44,712 bases of DNA from Streptomyces blattellae. GTDB lineage: Bacteria > Actinomycetota > Actinomycetes > Streptomycetales > Streptomycetaceae. This document shows positions 33,449 to 42,158 of this stretch, in pieces. A model generated the notes under the pieces. It ran no database searches and had not been told where the DNA came from. It worked only from the letters and a program-made list of their open reading frames with translations. The stretch spans positions 1 to 44,712 of the forward strand of contig NZ_WJBG01000122.1 in the NCBI RefSeq assembly GCF_009709555.1, read 5' to 3'. A program made the translations under genes and the position numbers. The first letter of the stretch is position 1; every line of letters begins with the position of its first letter.

Positions 33449-34006
33449 TCAGGCGTTGTCGGCCCATGCCCGCAGCGCCGCCTTGCTCTCGAAGTCCGCC
33501 ACGTTCGTGTCGATCGGGTCGCTCGTGTACTGGTGGAAGCGCCACTTCGCCTTGATCCGGGGCTCGCCGGCGGTGACGTAGTCGGCGATCCAGAGGCCGT
33601 CGCCCGCGTACGAGGTGTCGTCCACGGTCAGCCAGAAGTTGCGGTTGCAGTAGAGGACCACCCGATGGTTCGGCCGCAACTCCTTCACCTTCCGGATGAA
33701 CCGGTCCTTCTCCGCGCCGCTGGCGTGGGTGCCGTCGCCGGTCGTTTCCCAGTCGACGGCGAGGATGTCGCTCCCCTTTTCCGGGGCGTGCTTGACGAAG
33801 TACTCGGCCTGGGCGGTGAGGTTGCCGGGCCACAGGAAGTGGTAGAAGCCGACGACCAGGCCGGCGTCGCGACCGGTCTTGGTCTGGCCGGCGAGCTTCG
33901 GGTTGACGTACGAACGGCCTTCCGTCGCCTTGATGAAGACGAAGGAGAGACCGTCGGTGTCGTAGGCGGAGGACTGGTAGGCGCTCACATCGATACCGCG
34001 CAGCAT
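33449..34006 (-). CDS. GH25-family muramidase without signal peptide
   Basis: 185 residues from ATG 34006, supported by GGGAG six bases upstream. The whole protein is one GH25 barrel: RGIDVSAYQSS at the start (first catalytic Asp), IKATEGRSYVNPKL, GFYHFLWPG, DILAVDWETTGDG (catalytic Asp/Glu pair), VVLYCNRNFW, GLWIADY and KWRFHQYTS. It should cleave the glycan of peptidoglycan between MurNAc and GlcNAc. No signal peptide, Tat motif or binding domain is visible, which is odd for a wall enzyme. Possible explanations are a phage- or holin-type release, export with a toxin system, or a leader lost at the 5' end. The ends of this and the oxidoreductase gene face each other. Confidence 0.92.
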   Translation of the reverse strand: MLRGIDVSAYQSSAYDTDGLSFVFIKATEGRSYVNPKLAGQTKTGRDAGLVVGFYHFLWPGNLTAQAEYFVKHAPEKGSDILAVDWETTGDGTHASGAEKDRFIRKVKELRPNHRVVLYCNRNFWLTVDDTSYAGDGLWIADYVTAGEPRIKAKWRFHQYTSDPIDTNVADFESKAALRAWADNA

Positions 34007-34109
34007 GGGCACTCCCGGAAGTGCTCGTGGGGGGACAGGAGTTGTCGGACGTCCGCCCACCATGGCACGCGTGATCCGCCGGTGCGGGCCGTGCCGCGGA
34101 AACTCACCC

Positions 34110-34519
34110 TTAGGGTTCGTCGAGGTCCAGGCGGTCAGCCAGTTCGAGGGCGTTCAAGGCCTCCTCGTAGGAGTGGACGCCGCCGCCGGGGCCAGGCTGG
34201 GGGCGGCCGATGGCGACGCGTCCGCCGTCGGTGGCGGCGTGTGCCTGCTTGGCGAAGTAGGTGCGTACCTCGTCCGGGGGGCCGGGGGCGATGCACAGCA
34301 GCCGGCCGTCCTTGGTGGTGAGCAGGAAGCTTCGGTCGCCGAAGCGGGTGATGAGCGCCTGCTCCACCTGTCGGGGGACCGGATCGCCATCGTCGTAGGT
34401 GGACAGGCCCTGCGCGACGGCGACCGCGTGCGCGTGGGACAGACGCAGGCCGAAACGTTCTGCACGTTCGGCAAGGCGGCCCAGGTCGCTTCGGCCGTAG
34501 AGGAGGTCGTCGATGCGGC

Positions 34520-34520
<1 letters not shown>
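34110..34520 (-). pseudogene. Internal fragment of a PucR/CdaR-type regulator
   Basis: An open frame of about 136 codons without a proper start. It reads RIDDLLYGRSDLGRLAERAE, then LRLSHAHAVAVAQGLSTYDD, RFGDRSFLLTTKDGRLLCIA, RVAIGRPQPGPGG and SYEEALNALELADRLDLDEP, followed by a stop. I recognise this as the central GGDEF-like part of PucR-family transcription regulators from Streptomyces. The N-terminal sensory region and the C-terminal helix-turn-helix are absent, so it cannot bind DNA. The match starts exactly where the plus-strand fragment at 34520 starts, which marks a recombination breakpoint. Confidence 0.75.
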
Positions 34521-34750
<230 letters not shown>

Positions 34751-34785
34751 CACCGTGGCCACGTACTTCACTTCCTGCCAGCCGT

Positions 34786-35244
34786 TCACGATCCTCCGAC
34801 GAGTCGTTCCATCAGGCGGGCGGCCGTGACGGCGCCCGCGAGCCGGGTACGCTCGCCGTCGTGCTCGACGACGGCGACCAGCGGGGTGTGCGTGCGGGCC
34901 ATGAGGGCCGCGATGTGCACGACGCTCGTGCCCGGTCCGACGGTCGGCGGACGAAACCTGCGGCCCGGCAGCCATTCGGCCACCGTGAGCCCGGCGAGCT
35001 TTTCCGGTACCTCGTCCAGGTCCTGGTCGTCGATCACGGCGGCGAGCGTCGGGTCTTCCAGCGCGTACTCGGGTACGAGCTGTCCGATGAGCTGCGAGCC
35101 GGGCACGATGGCGTACGGCTGTCCATCGCGGTCGACGACCAGCAGCGCGGGCAGCTTGTGCGCGGCCAGCAGCCGGGCCGCGTCGGTGGCGTCGTCGTCG
35201 GTGGACACGGACGGGTAGGGCTGGGCGAGTTCACGCGCCGACAT
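34786..35244 (-). CDS. CBS-domain protein coupled to the antiporter
   Basis: 152 residues with two CBS halves: LAQPYPSVSTDDDATDAARL...LPALLVVDRDGQPYAIVPG and TVGPGTSVVHIAALMARTHTPLVAVVEHDG...LAGAVTAARLMERL. Such a pair forms a Bateman module that binds adenine nucleotides and regulates a partner. The ATG overlaps the 3' end of the CPA1 antiporter gene by 14 bp, so the two are co-translated. A role as nucleotide-sensing regulator of the antiporter is inferred from this. No membrane segment. It ends next to the decayed fragments, but it is itself intact. Confidence 0.88.
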   Translation of the reverse strand: MSARELAQPYPSVSTDDDATDAARLLAAHKLPALLVVDRDGQPYAIVPGSQLIGQLVPEYALEDPTLAAVIDDQDLDEVPEKLAGLTVAEWLPGRRFRPPTVGPGTSVVHIAALMARTHTPLVAVVEHDGERTRLAGAVTAARLMERLVGGS

Positions 35245-36469
35245 GGCCGGTCTCCTTGGCGGTACGGGTTTCTGCCGGCGTGTCGTCGTCCACGCCGGCG
35301 AGGTCCTGGACGTGGAAGAGGCGGGCGATGGGCACGTCGGTGGAGCTGTGAGCGATGATCGAGAAGGCGATACACACGGCTATGAGCGTGAACGCCTCCT
35401 CGCCCTGCGGGATCCCGGCCTGGAGCACCAGCAGCCCGTACACCACCGAGGCGAAGCCCTTCGGCCCGAACCAGGCGGCCACCAGCTTCTCCCGCCGGTC
35501 GAACCGGGTCCCGATGAGGGAGAGAAGCAGCGACGCCGGGCGGATCAGCACGATCGCCAGGACCACGGCGGCGTAACCGCCGGCCGACAGGTCACCGAAC
35601 AGCTGCGGCGTCAGCAGCGCGCCGAACACCAGCAGCGCCGCGAACTTGGCCAGTTCCGCCAGCGCCTCGCCCAGCGGCTCGAACGCCTCCTTCGCCTCCA
35701 GCGAGCGCGCGGTGAGCACCGCGCCCGCCGAGAAGGCGGCGAGGTAGGGGTTGGCGTGCGTGAGGTGGCAGACCGCGTAGAGGATCACACCGATCGCGAG
35801 CGGCAGCAGCGGCTGCAGCTTCGGCTCGGCGCCCAGCAGCCGGAACCGTACGAGCGCGATCACCACGTACGGCAGGGCGATGCCGAAGACGAGGCCGAGG
35901 ACCAGTTCCAGCGCGATCTTCCCGAAGTCGGCCTCGGCGTGCCCGGATGTCGGTCCGGCCGCGGCGATCAGGATGAGGACGACGGGCAGGGCGAGCCCGT
36001 CGTTGATGCCGCTCTCGACGTTCAGCAACTGCCGCAGTTTCGCGGGGACTTCCTTGCGTCCGACGATCGCGGAGGCGAACACCGGGTCGGTGGGCGCGAG
36101 CACGGCACCGACGAGGAAGGACGTCGTCCAGTCCAGGCCCACAAGGAAGTGGGTGATCAGTGCCATGCCGATGAAGGCGAGCGGCATGCCGAGTCCCAGA
36201 GCACGGGCCGGGTTGCGCCAGTTGTCGCGCAGCTTCGGGAAGGAGACGTGCATGCCGTCGGTGAACAGCACCGCGAACAGCGCCAGGTCGGCTGTCACGG
36301 ACACGATCTCGCTGTCCGGCGTGATGTGGATCAGGCCGAGGAAGCCGTCGCTGACGAGCGCGCCGCCGACCAGGAAGAGAAAGGACGTGGACAGGACGGT
36401 CCGGGCGGCCAGGCCGGACAGCAGCACCGCGATGAGCAGCGCCACCCCGAAGACCACGATGAGCACCAT
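35231..36469 (-). CDS. CPA1/NhaP-type cation:proton antiporter
   Basis: 412 residues from ATG 36469 (frame open 21 codons upstream). About 12 hydrophobic segments from VLIVVFGVALLIAVLLSGLA to the C terminus; the last 40 residues are polar. The ion-binding signature of the family is present as LAPTDPVFASAIV and NVESGINDGLALP. It should exchange Na+ or K+ for protons across the cytoplasmic membrane. It overlaps the start of the CBS gene downstream. A fragment of a second, unrelated (CPA2-type) antiporter lies upstream in map order, so the area was once an ion-transport cluster or is a hotspot. Confidence 0.92.
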   Translation of the reverse strand: MVLIVVFGVALLIAVLLSGLAARTVLSTSFLFLVGGALVSDGFLGLIHITPDSEIVSVTADLALFAVLFTDGMHVSFPKLRDNWRNPARALGLGMPLAFIGMALITHFLVGLDWTTSFLVGAVLAPTDPVFASAIVGRKEVPAKLRQLLNVESGINDGLALPVVLILIAAAGPTSGHAEADFGKIALELVLGLVFGIALPYVVIALVRFRLLGAEPKLQPLLPLAIGVILYAVCHLTHANPYLAAFSAGAVLTARSLEAKEAFEPLGEALAELAKFAALLVFGALLTPQLFGDLSAGGYAAVVLAIVLIRPASLLLSLIGTRFDRREKLVAAWFGPKGFASVVYGLLVLQAGIPQGEEAFTLIAVCIAFSIIAHSSTDVPIARLFHVQDLAGVDDDTPAETRTAKETGHVGA

Positions 36470-36812
36470 GACCCAGACCCCCGATCGGCGAAGAGAGTTG
36501 TCCTCACAACCGCCGACCAGGCTTCCCGGCACACCGCTGGGAACCCTACACGTCCTTTACGGGGCACTGACAGGTTCTTGGCGCGCAGTCAGGTACGACC
36601 GACATTGCCGCATCCCGGCAGAGAGCGCTGCCCGTGGCGCGTGTGACCGTGTGACGATCTGCCGGGTGGGCGTGTGCCAGTGTGGCGGACAGTGCGGCGG
36701 ACAGAAGCGAGTGGAACGCCGCGCAGCCGTCCATGGATGAGGTGTCCTGCGGCCCGGGCTGTCGGCGGCGCAGGCGCCTGACGTGCCCTCTCCCCGGAAG
36801 GTCCAGAAACGC

Positions 36813-36840
36813 CTGCCCGCCCCTCGTGGTCGGCGGGCAG
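36813..36840 (-). terminator. Hairpin after the KefB-like fragment
   Basis: A perfect 9-bp stem (CTGCCCGCC / GGCGGGCAG) with a 10-base loop, 14 bp downstream of the stop of the KefB-like remnant. It is a preserved 3' end of that gene. Confidence 0.65.
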
Positions 36841-36853
36841 ACCGTCCGGTTCC

Positions 36854-37252
36854 TCACGCGTGGCCCACGGCGTCCTGGTCGTCGATGCTTTCGTACGTGT
36901 CCGCAGGCGGAAGTGGGCTGCCCTTGGCGGCCAGGGTGGTGTGCCCGGCGTGACGTCGGAACAGGCGGGTGGCGAGGGGCTCGGTGTAGCGGGCTGTGAG
37001 GGGGCCGAGGATGACGAGGATGAGGACGTAGGCGGTGGCCAGGGGGCCGAGGGAGGGCTCGATGCCGGCTGTGACAGCGAGCCCGGCGATCACGATGGAG
37101 AACTCGCCGCGGGCGACCAGAGTCCCGCCGGCCCGCCAGCGCCCCTTGGGAGCGATCCCGGCGCGGCGGGCGGCCCAGTAGCCGGTGGCGATCTTGGTGA
37201 GGGCGGTGACCACGGCCAGGGCGAGAGCGGGCAGCAGGACGGGCGGAATGCT
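36854..37252 (-). pseudogene. C-terminal fragment of a CPA2/KefB-type antiporter
   Basis: An open frame of about 130 codons: SIPPVLLPALALAVVTALTK, IATGYWAARRAGIAPKGRWR, GGTLVARGEFSIVIAGLA, YVLILVILGPLTARY, then a polar tail ending DDQDAVGHA. This is the last three or four membrane helices of a KefB/CPA2-type antiporter, with the GEFSIVIAGLA signature. The N-terminal two thirds are missing. In front, in another frame, stands the unrelated-looking MGDPIQVEILPVAQSTEWHP (near 37349), so the break is near 37252. The natural terminator is kept. Confidence 0.75.
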
Positions 37253-38175
37253 CGGAGCCCTCGGCGTCGCCGTCGTCGACTACGTCAGCCGGATGCCACT
37301 CGGTGCTCTGAGCCACCGGAAGGATCTCGACCTGGATCGGGTCGCCCACGGCGCCACCGACATTCGTACGGCTTGAGGTTGTGAGGGTGTGCCGAGGTTG
37401 TCGAGAGACGCTGTTTCCCCGGCGGTGGACGTCATCCTGCCGTGAACAGCCGGATCCTGTCGTGACCAGCCGACGAAGACGGCTCCGCGACGGCGGATCC
37501 GGGCGGGAGGTGGGTTGCCGGGCCCTGCCCCGGGGATGCCTCGTCCAACTGCCGCACGATGGCGTCGTCCGGCGACTGCCAGGAGTGCCCCCGTCGGTGG
37601 ACAGTCAGGACCAGGCCCTCAGGGCGACGGTGATCACGGCAGCTGTGCCGATCACGCGGCCGACGCGCCGGAGTCCGGCCCGTCCGTCCAGGTCCCGCCC
37701 GGAAGGCCCGACCCACGGGCCTTCCGGCTGCCGTCGGCTCGTGGCGCATCGAGGCTCCGGATCACGGGCGGGATCAGGTGGCGGCAGAGCGGCGTAGGGG
37801 AGGCCCGCCGACGGCCGGTGTGCCGTCCCGCTTGCCTTGCCGGTGTCACTCCTGGGCGCCGGACGGCAGTCGGCCGTCGGCTCGACCCCCCGCCCGATCA
37901 TTGCATGATGCAAAATTAGATCGCCAGTCCCTCCGGCCGCTTTCCGTGTATCTCCCTGCGATGGCCTGGGTGGTGGCGCTCGCGCCGAAGCCCCGGTCCG
38001 GTGGGTCTGCCGGGTGAAGGTCGCAGTCCTTGCGAGAGCTTGACGTGGCCGCGAGACCGCTCTCTCCTGTTCGCCCCACGGGCGACTCTGGTCGGCCGGA
38101 ACGGCTCGCTCACCAAGGTCACCATGGGCGATGCCTTCAGCATCATCACCGGTCAACGGCGATGCCCCAGAATCA
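37253..38175. other. About 0.9 kb without a credible gene
   Basis: Frames on both strands are open only because of high GC; none has a recognisable motif plus a ribosome-binding site. A short minus-strand piece near 37610-37700 (GRAGLRRVGRVIGTAAVITV) could be the end of a lost small membrane protein. Another minus-strand frame ends with GHDRIRLFTAG near 37440. The one clear site is the palindrome at 37901-37913. Confidence 0.5.
37901..37913. promoter_or_regulatory. Palindrome TTGCATGATGCAA (site 1)
   Basis: Perfect 6-bp arms around one base. The same sequence with a different centre is at 40579-40591 and near-copies are at 38782 and 42159. On the minus strand it is preceded by TTT as in the other sites. 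No intact gene follows it, so its former target may have been lost. Confidence 0.6.
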
Positions 38176-38694
38176 TCACTGTGAGTGTCCGTGCTGGTGA
38201 TGTCCGATGGCGGCGTCCAGGCGGACGAAGGGAATGTCGCGTCCCGCCTCGCGGTATGACTCCTCGCCGCGGTCGACCGGAAGGCCCGTGTACGCGCACA
38301 GACGGCGGGCCGTTCGGGGGTGCCGCTGCGCGTACTCGGCCATGATTTCGGCACCCTCCTCGGGCGGGACGAAGTGGGCGGTGACGGCGTAAGGGCGGTT
38401 GCCGAACCGGATGACGGTCTGCGGCTGCTCCCGCAGGTTCTGGTACCAGTCGGCCTTCGGACCGAATCCGGAGGCGACGGTCCAACTCGCGCCGGTCGGG
38501 TCGTGGGACACGACCTCCACGACCACCATGCGGTCGAGGCCGCTGACGCGACCGAGGTGGTGCAGGAGGAGCAGCCGTTTCCCGAAGAGCGACCCCAGGC
38601 CCGCGCGGTAGAGCGGAATCGGCAGCCGTACGGCCAGGCGCCGCCACCCGGTGGGGAGTTGGGGGCGGCGAGGTGTGGTGTCTCTCTGCATCAT
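38176..38694 (-). CDS. F420-type nitroreductase-fold (deazaflavin-dependent) oxidoreductase
   Basis: 172 residues; ATG 38694 is chosen for GGAAGG five bases upstream (a second ATG follows at once). The pattern LLLLHHLGRVSGLDRMVVVEVV, WTVASGFGPKADWYQNLREQ, IRFGNRPYAVTAHFVPPEEG, AEIMAEYAQRHPRTARRL and TGLPVDRGEE is that of the Ddn-like family, small split-barrel enzymes that use reduced F420 to reduce quinones or nitro compounds. The N terminus is basic and amphipathic, compatible with membrane attachment as in Ddn. It diverges from the SpoIIE-type phosphatase gene. The shared gap holds an 8-bp inverted repeat and the imperfect TTGCAT element, so joint regulation is possible. Confidence 0.9.
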   Translation of the reverse strand: MMQRDTTPRRPQLPTGWRRLAVRLPIPLYRAGLGSLFGKRLLLLHHLGRVSGLDRMVVVEVVSHDPTGASWTVASGFGPKADWYQNLREQPQTVIRFGNRPYAVTAHFVPPEEGAEIMAEYAQRHPRTARRLCAYTGLPVDRGEESYREAGRDIPFVRLDAAIGHHQHGHSQ

Positions 38695-38775
38695 GGTCGC
38701 CTTCCGAGGGTGGGAAATGTCGGCTCTCGGCCTCGGTTGGGTAAAGGACCGGGGTTGTGAGCCGCCTCGCACCAG

Positions 38776-38800
38776 CCACCTTTGCATAGTCTAAAGGTGG
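38776..38800. promoter_or_regulatory. 8-bp inverted repeat enclosing palindrome site 2
   Basis: CCACCTTT, nine bases, AAAGGTGG. Inside it is TTGCATAGTCTAA (38782-38794), an imperfect version of the TTGCATNATGCAA palindrome. It lies 80 bp from the start of the nitroreductase-fold gene and 64 bp from the phosphatase gene, between divergent genes, and is therefore a strong operator candidate. Confidence 0.6.
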
Positions 38801-38863
38801 GGGGAGGGGCGCCTGCGGCACCGAGGGCGGCTCTCGAGCGCCGGGATACCGCTGGAGTGCATC

Positions 38864-39952
38864 ATGACCGACAAGAAGGCGCCGTCGAGCTGGACAGTGC
38901 TGTCCTGGATGCCGGCGGTGGTCATGGCGGTGGTCGCGGTCATGGATGTCGTGGCGGGGCCGGGGATCGGGTTCCTCCCGCTCGTCTCGCTCGGGCCCGC
39001 CTTCTCCGGGCTGGTCGGGGGGTGGCGCCGGACGGCGGTGTTCGGGCTGGTGGCGCTGGTGTTGTGCGTGGCCCTCGGGTTGTACGACGGGCTGTTCGAG
39101 GAACGCCGGGGGTTCACCGCGCTGGCCTCGGTGGCGGGCGTGACGGGTGTCGGCATCGCGGCGGCCGTGATGCGTTCGCGCCGGGAGGGGGAACTGGCGA
39201 GTGTGCGGTCGATCGCGGAGGTGGCGCAGCGGGTGCTGCTGCGCCCGGTGCCGCTGACCGCAGGCCCACTGCAGGCGGCGGTGTCGTACACCTCGGCGGT
39301 CGCCGAAGCCCGCATCGGCGGGGATCTGTACGAGGTGGTGGCCTCGCCGCACGGCGTCCGGGTGATCGTGGGCGATGTGCAGGGCAAGGGGCTGACCGCG
39401 GTGGAGACGGCCGCCGTCGTTCTCGGCGCCTTCCGGGAGGCCGCGCATGACGAGCCGGACCTGGTGGGCCTCGGCGAGCGCCTGGAACGGAGCGTGGCCC
39501 GGGAACTGGAGGGCGAGAGGTTCGTCACCGCGATCCTCGCCGAGATCGGCTCGGGAGAGGGGGTCGTCTTCCTCAACTACGGCCATCCGGCCCCGATGGT
39601 CGCACGCAAGGACGGTGCCGTCGACTTCCCGCAACCGCCCGCCTACGCCCTTCCGCTGGGCCTGAACGCGCACGGGAGCGAGGGCCCGAAGCCGTATCGG
39701 GTGGACTTCGCTCCCGGTGAGCAGCTCCTGCTGTACACCGACGGCGTCACCGAGGCCCGCGACCCGGACGGCCGCTTCTATCCGCTCGGCGAGCGCACCC
39801 ACCTGCTGAAGGACCCCGACGCGCACCGCGCCCTGGAGGCTCTGCGTTCGGATCTTGCTCAGTATGCCGATGGGCCGCCCCACGACGACGCCGCGATGCT
39901 TCTGCTGCGCTACCACGGTCATGGGGAAGGAAAATCTGTTCCCATCACGTGA
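38864..39952 (+). CDS. Membrane SpoIIE-type PP2C serine phosphatase
   Basis: 362 residues. About four membrane helices in the first 110 residues (SWMPAVVMAVVAVMDVVAGP; VFGLVALVLCVALGLYDG; VAGVTGVGIAAAVM), then a PP2C-like SpoIIE domain. Metal-binding motifs are visible: ARIGGDLYEVV, VIVGDVQGKGLTAVE, LLYTDGVTEARD and HDDAAMLLLR. By family it dephosphorylates an anti-anti-sigma (STAS) protein and so frees a sigma factor. No STAS or kinase gene is adjacent. The MarR gene follows 34 bp later on the same strand, so the two may share a transcript starting near 38.8 kb. Confidence 0.93.
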   Translation: MTDKKAPSSWTVLSWMPAVVMAVVAVMDVVAGPGIGFLPLVSLGPAFSGLVGGWRRTAVFGLVALVLCVALGLYDGLFEERRGFTALASVAGVTGVGIAAAVMRSRREGELASVRSIAEVAQRVLLRPVPLTAGPLQAAVSYTSAVAEARIGGDLYEVVASPHGVRVIVGDVQGKGLTAVETAAVVLGAFREAAHDEPDLVGLGERLERSVARELEGERFVTAILAEIGSGEGVVFLNYGHPAPMVARKDGAVDFPQPPAYALPLGLNAHGSEGPKPYRVDFAPGEQLLLYTDGVTEARDPDGRFYPLGERTHLLKDPDAHRALEALRSDLAQYADGPPHDDAAMLLLRYHGHGEGKSVPIT

Positions 39953-39986
39953 GTGAGCAGCCACTTCGGCACGGTACAAAGGACCT

Positions 39987-40523
39987 ATGCCGGAGCGTGA
40001 GACCCCTGCGGGGGCGAGGGACGATGTCGACGCGGTGACCCGTGCGGTGCTGACCGCGTCCAGGCTGCTGGTGGCGGTATCCGCCCGCTCGCTCGCCGAG
40101 GTCGAGGAGCGGGTGACGCTTCCTCAATTCAGAATGCTGGTGGTGCTGTCCACCCGCGGGGCCACCAAGCTGGTCGCGCTTGCCGACCTGCTCCAGGTGG
40201 CGCCGTCCACCGCGATGCGGATGGTGGACAGGCTGATCGCGGCCGGGCTGGCCGATCGGCAGGCCAATCCCGGTAACCGCCGCGAGACTCTCCTGCAGCT
40301 CACGGAGGAAGGCCGGCGCACCGTCGAGGACGTCACCGCCCGGCGTCGTGCCGAGATCGCCGCGATCGTCGCACGGCTCACCTCCACGCAGCGCCTGGCG
40401 CTCATCGAGGCTCTGACCGCCTTCAACGAGGCCGGGGGAGAGCCCCTCGCCCCGGCGCTCGACGAGGCGCAGCCGCACCCGCTGGGTTGGGCGGTGGACG
40501 TGCCGGTGGCGCACGACGCCTGA
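39987..40523 (+). CDS. MarR-family transcription regulator
   Basis: 178 residues, homodimeric winged-helix regulator by family. The helix-turn-helix is LADLLQVAPSTAMRMVDRLI and the wing is DRQANPGNRRETLLQLTEEG. N-terminal (RAVLTASRLLVAVSARSLAE) and C-terminal helices form the dimer part. The tail from about 150 is longer than in most members and ends in a Pro/His-containing stretch. It lies 34 bp after the phosphatase gene. Palindromes TTGCATNATGCAA, of a size and symmetry usual for MarR sites, are found 56 bp after its stop and at three other places within 2.6 kb. It is the natural candidate to bind them; that is inference. Confidence 0.93.
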   Translation: MPERETPAGARDDVDAVTRAVLTASRLLVAVSARSLAEVEERVTLPQFRMLVVLSTRGATKLVALADLLQVAPSTAMRMVDRLIAAGLADRQANPGNRRETLLQLTEEGRRTVEDVTARRRAEIAAIVARLTSTQRLALIEALTAFNEAGGEPLAPALDEAQPHPLGWAVDVPVAHDA

Positions 40524-40578
40524 CCCGCCCGGGGGAACCGACCGGATAGGGCAGCTGCTTTTCGGCCCCTGGCTCGTT

Positions 40579-40591
40579 TTGCATAATGCAA
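40579..40591. promoter_or_regulatory. Palindrome TTGCATAATGCAA (site 3)
   Basis: Perfect arms, within TTTTGCATAATGCAAG. The CATAAT inside resembles a -10 box, so a bound repressor would block a plus-strand promoter directed at the small gene at 40735. Confidence 0.65.
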
Positions 40592-40734
40592 GGGAAAGGT
40601 TCAGGTGATGCACGGTCTGCCTGGTCCCAGCGACGCGGGCCGCGTGTTCGTGCCCGGTCGAAGGGTGGTGCGGACGGTCCGCCTGCCGCACCAGGATGCC
40701 GGACACCGAAGGGGTGCCGGGAAGGAGGACGTGC

Positions 40735-40956
40735 ATGCGCCGAAGACGTCGCCCCCCGGCCCCGCCGGAGACGCACCTCATGGCGCATCTGCGGAGCACG
40801 GTGTGGGGGCCCGCCGAATTCGTCGGCCTGCCACCGTGGCGACTGGCGGTCGAAGGGCTTCTCGTCGGGTGCGTGGGAGCGGCAGCGATCGTCGGGACCG
40901 CGGTCGCCGGCGCCTGGTACGGGATTCCGGATCCTTCAGGCCGGGGACGGGGCTGA
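40735..40956 (+). CDS. Small predicted membrane protein, probably 3'-truncated
   Basis: 73 residues from ATG 40735, which has an ideal ribosome-binding site (GGAAGGAGGACGTGC). A basic N terminus (MRRRRRPPAPPETHLM) and AHLRSTVWGPAEFVGLPPWR lead to one hydrophobic segment (LAVEGLLVGCVGAAAIVGTA), then WYGIPDP. The last residues are antisense to the end of the GlxA-like gene, so this gene was probably cut at the same breakpoint (near 40925) and continues into foreign DNA. The family is not recognised. It is the only gene downstream of palindrome site 3 on that strand. Confidence 0.55.
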   Translation: MRRRRRPPAPPETHLMAHLRSTVWGPAEFVGLPPWRLAVEGLLVGCVGAAAIVGTAVAGAWYGIPDPSGRGRG

Positions 40957-42079
40957 AACTGTTCGTCCTGAGGTCCCACAGGCCGGGGGTTCGGCCCTGG
41001 TCGGCGGGCCCGTATCCGGCGTTGGAGCCGGAGTAGAAGATCTTCCGCCTGCCGGTCAGGAAGAGCGACGGGTAGGTGGGGAAGTACCGGGCCGGTGCCG
41101 GGGACCAGGTCTGTGTCCTCGGGTCGTAGATCTCGTTCTTGCCCGGCACGACCTGCCCGATGTCGTCGAGGCCGGAGACGGCGAGGACGCGCCCGTCGGA
41201 AAGGGTGGTCAGGGTCGGGTACCAACGGGCCTCGCTCATGGAGCCGACCTTGGTGTACTTCTCGGTGACCGGGTCGAACTCGTAGGCGTCCTTGATGCCT
41301 TGGAAGTCCTTCTTGTCGAGGCCGAGCTTGTTGGCGATGCCGTAGAGGTTGTCGGCGTCCTTGCCCTTCAGGCCCACGATCGCGTACTGCTCGGTGGTGT
41401 TGGTGATGCCGGGCGGCCCCTCCTCGACCGCCTCGACGAACACACGGGCCTCGCTCGCGGTGACCTTCACGGGACCGATCCGCCCGGTGGGCGTCTTCTT
41501 CGCGGCGGGTACGCGCACGGGGAACTGGGAGCGGTACTCGATGCCGGAGGGCGAGCGGAAGAGGGTGCCCTTGGGGAAGGTGCGGGCACGGTCCGGGTCC
41601 TCGTTCTTGACCAGCATGGCGCCGCCGGCGCGTTTCACGTCGCCCTTCAGGACCTCGTAGCGGGCGGTGCCCCCGGCGACGAGGATCTTGCCGTCGGGGA
41701 GCTGGGCGTGGCCGCCGCAGAACAGGTCGGCCGGAGTGTCGATCTTCTTGAAGGTGCCGGTGGCCGGGTCCCACAGGGTGCTCTTGAAGGATCCGCCCTC
41801 GAACAGCTTCACGCTGTTGCCGGATCCGGCGATCAGCAGCACCTTGCCGGTGTGCAGCAGGATCGCGTGGATGGAGTTGAGCTGGTACTTCTCCGGGAGT
41901 GAGGCGAGTGCCCAGTGACCGTACTTCGCTTTGTACTCGGGCTGGTTGATCTCGTAGCGGTGGTAGGCGTGCTGGGCGAAGCCCGCCACGGCCGGGGCGT
42001 TGAGGACTGCGAGGGCGGCCATGGCGGCGACGCCGAACACGGTCTTGCGGGTGGTCGGACGCGAGGAATGCTGGGCCAT
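40778..42079 (-). pseudogene. C-terminally truncated GlxA-like radical copper oxidase
   Basis: ATG 42079 has GGAGG seven bases upstream. A signal-anchor segment (TVFGVAAMAALAVLNAPAVA) is followed by a kelch-type region like GlxA, the galactose-oxidase-type enzyme acting with the cellulose-synthase-like CslA at Streptomyces hyphal tips. The Cys of the Tyr-Cys cofactor (DLFCGGHAQLPDG) and the neighbouring Trp-Tyr (EARWYPTLTTL) are kept. Similarity stops at FSPVPGLKDPE (near 40925). The 48 residues after it are Arg/Pro-rich antisense of another gene. The second Tyr and the two His copper ligands, which lie further on in GlxA, are missing, as is about a third of the normal length (roughly 640). 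It cannot be an active oxidase. A palindrome (42159-42171) precedes it. Confidence 0.85.
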
Positions 42080-42158
42080 CGGGTGCCTCCGCGGTGGGGC
42101 GGGTCGGTCCCACCGAGGCCTACCCTCTGCGGCCGGGGACGCTTGGCGGGCCACTCGC

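Noticed and set aside
36546..37349. Long minus-strand frame beginning MGDPIQVEILPVAQ as a complete gene
   Set aside because: Only the first 30 residues look natural; after that the frame is the off-frame reading of the KefB-like fragment.
37605..38354. Minus-strand frame of about 250 codons as a gene
   Set aside because: No start signal, repetitive Arg/Pro/Ala composition and no recognisable motif; it also overlaps the nitroreductase-fold gene.
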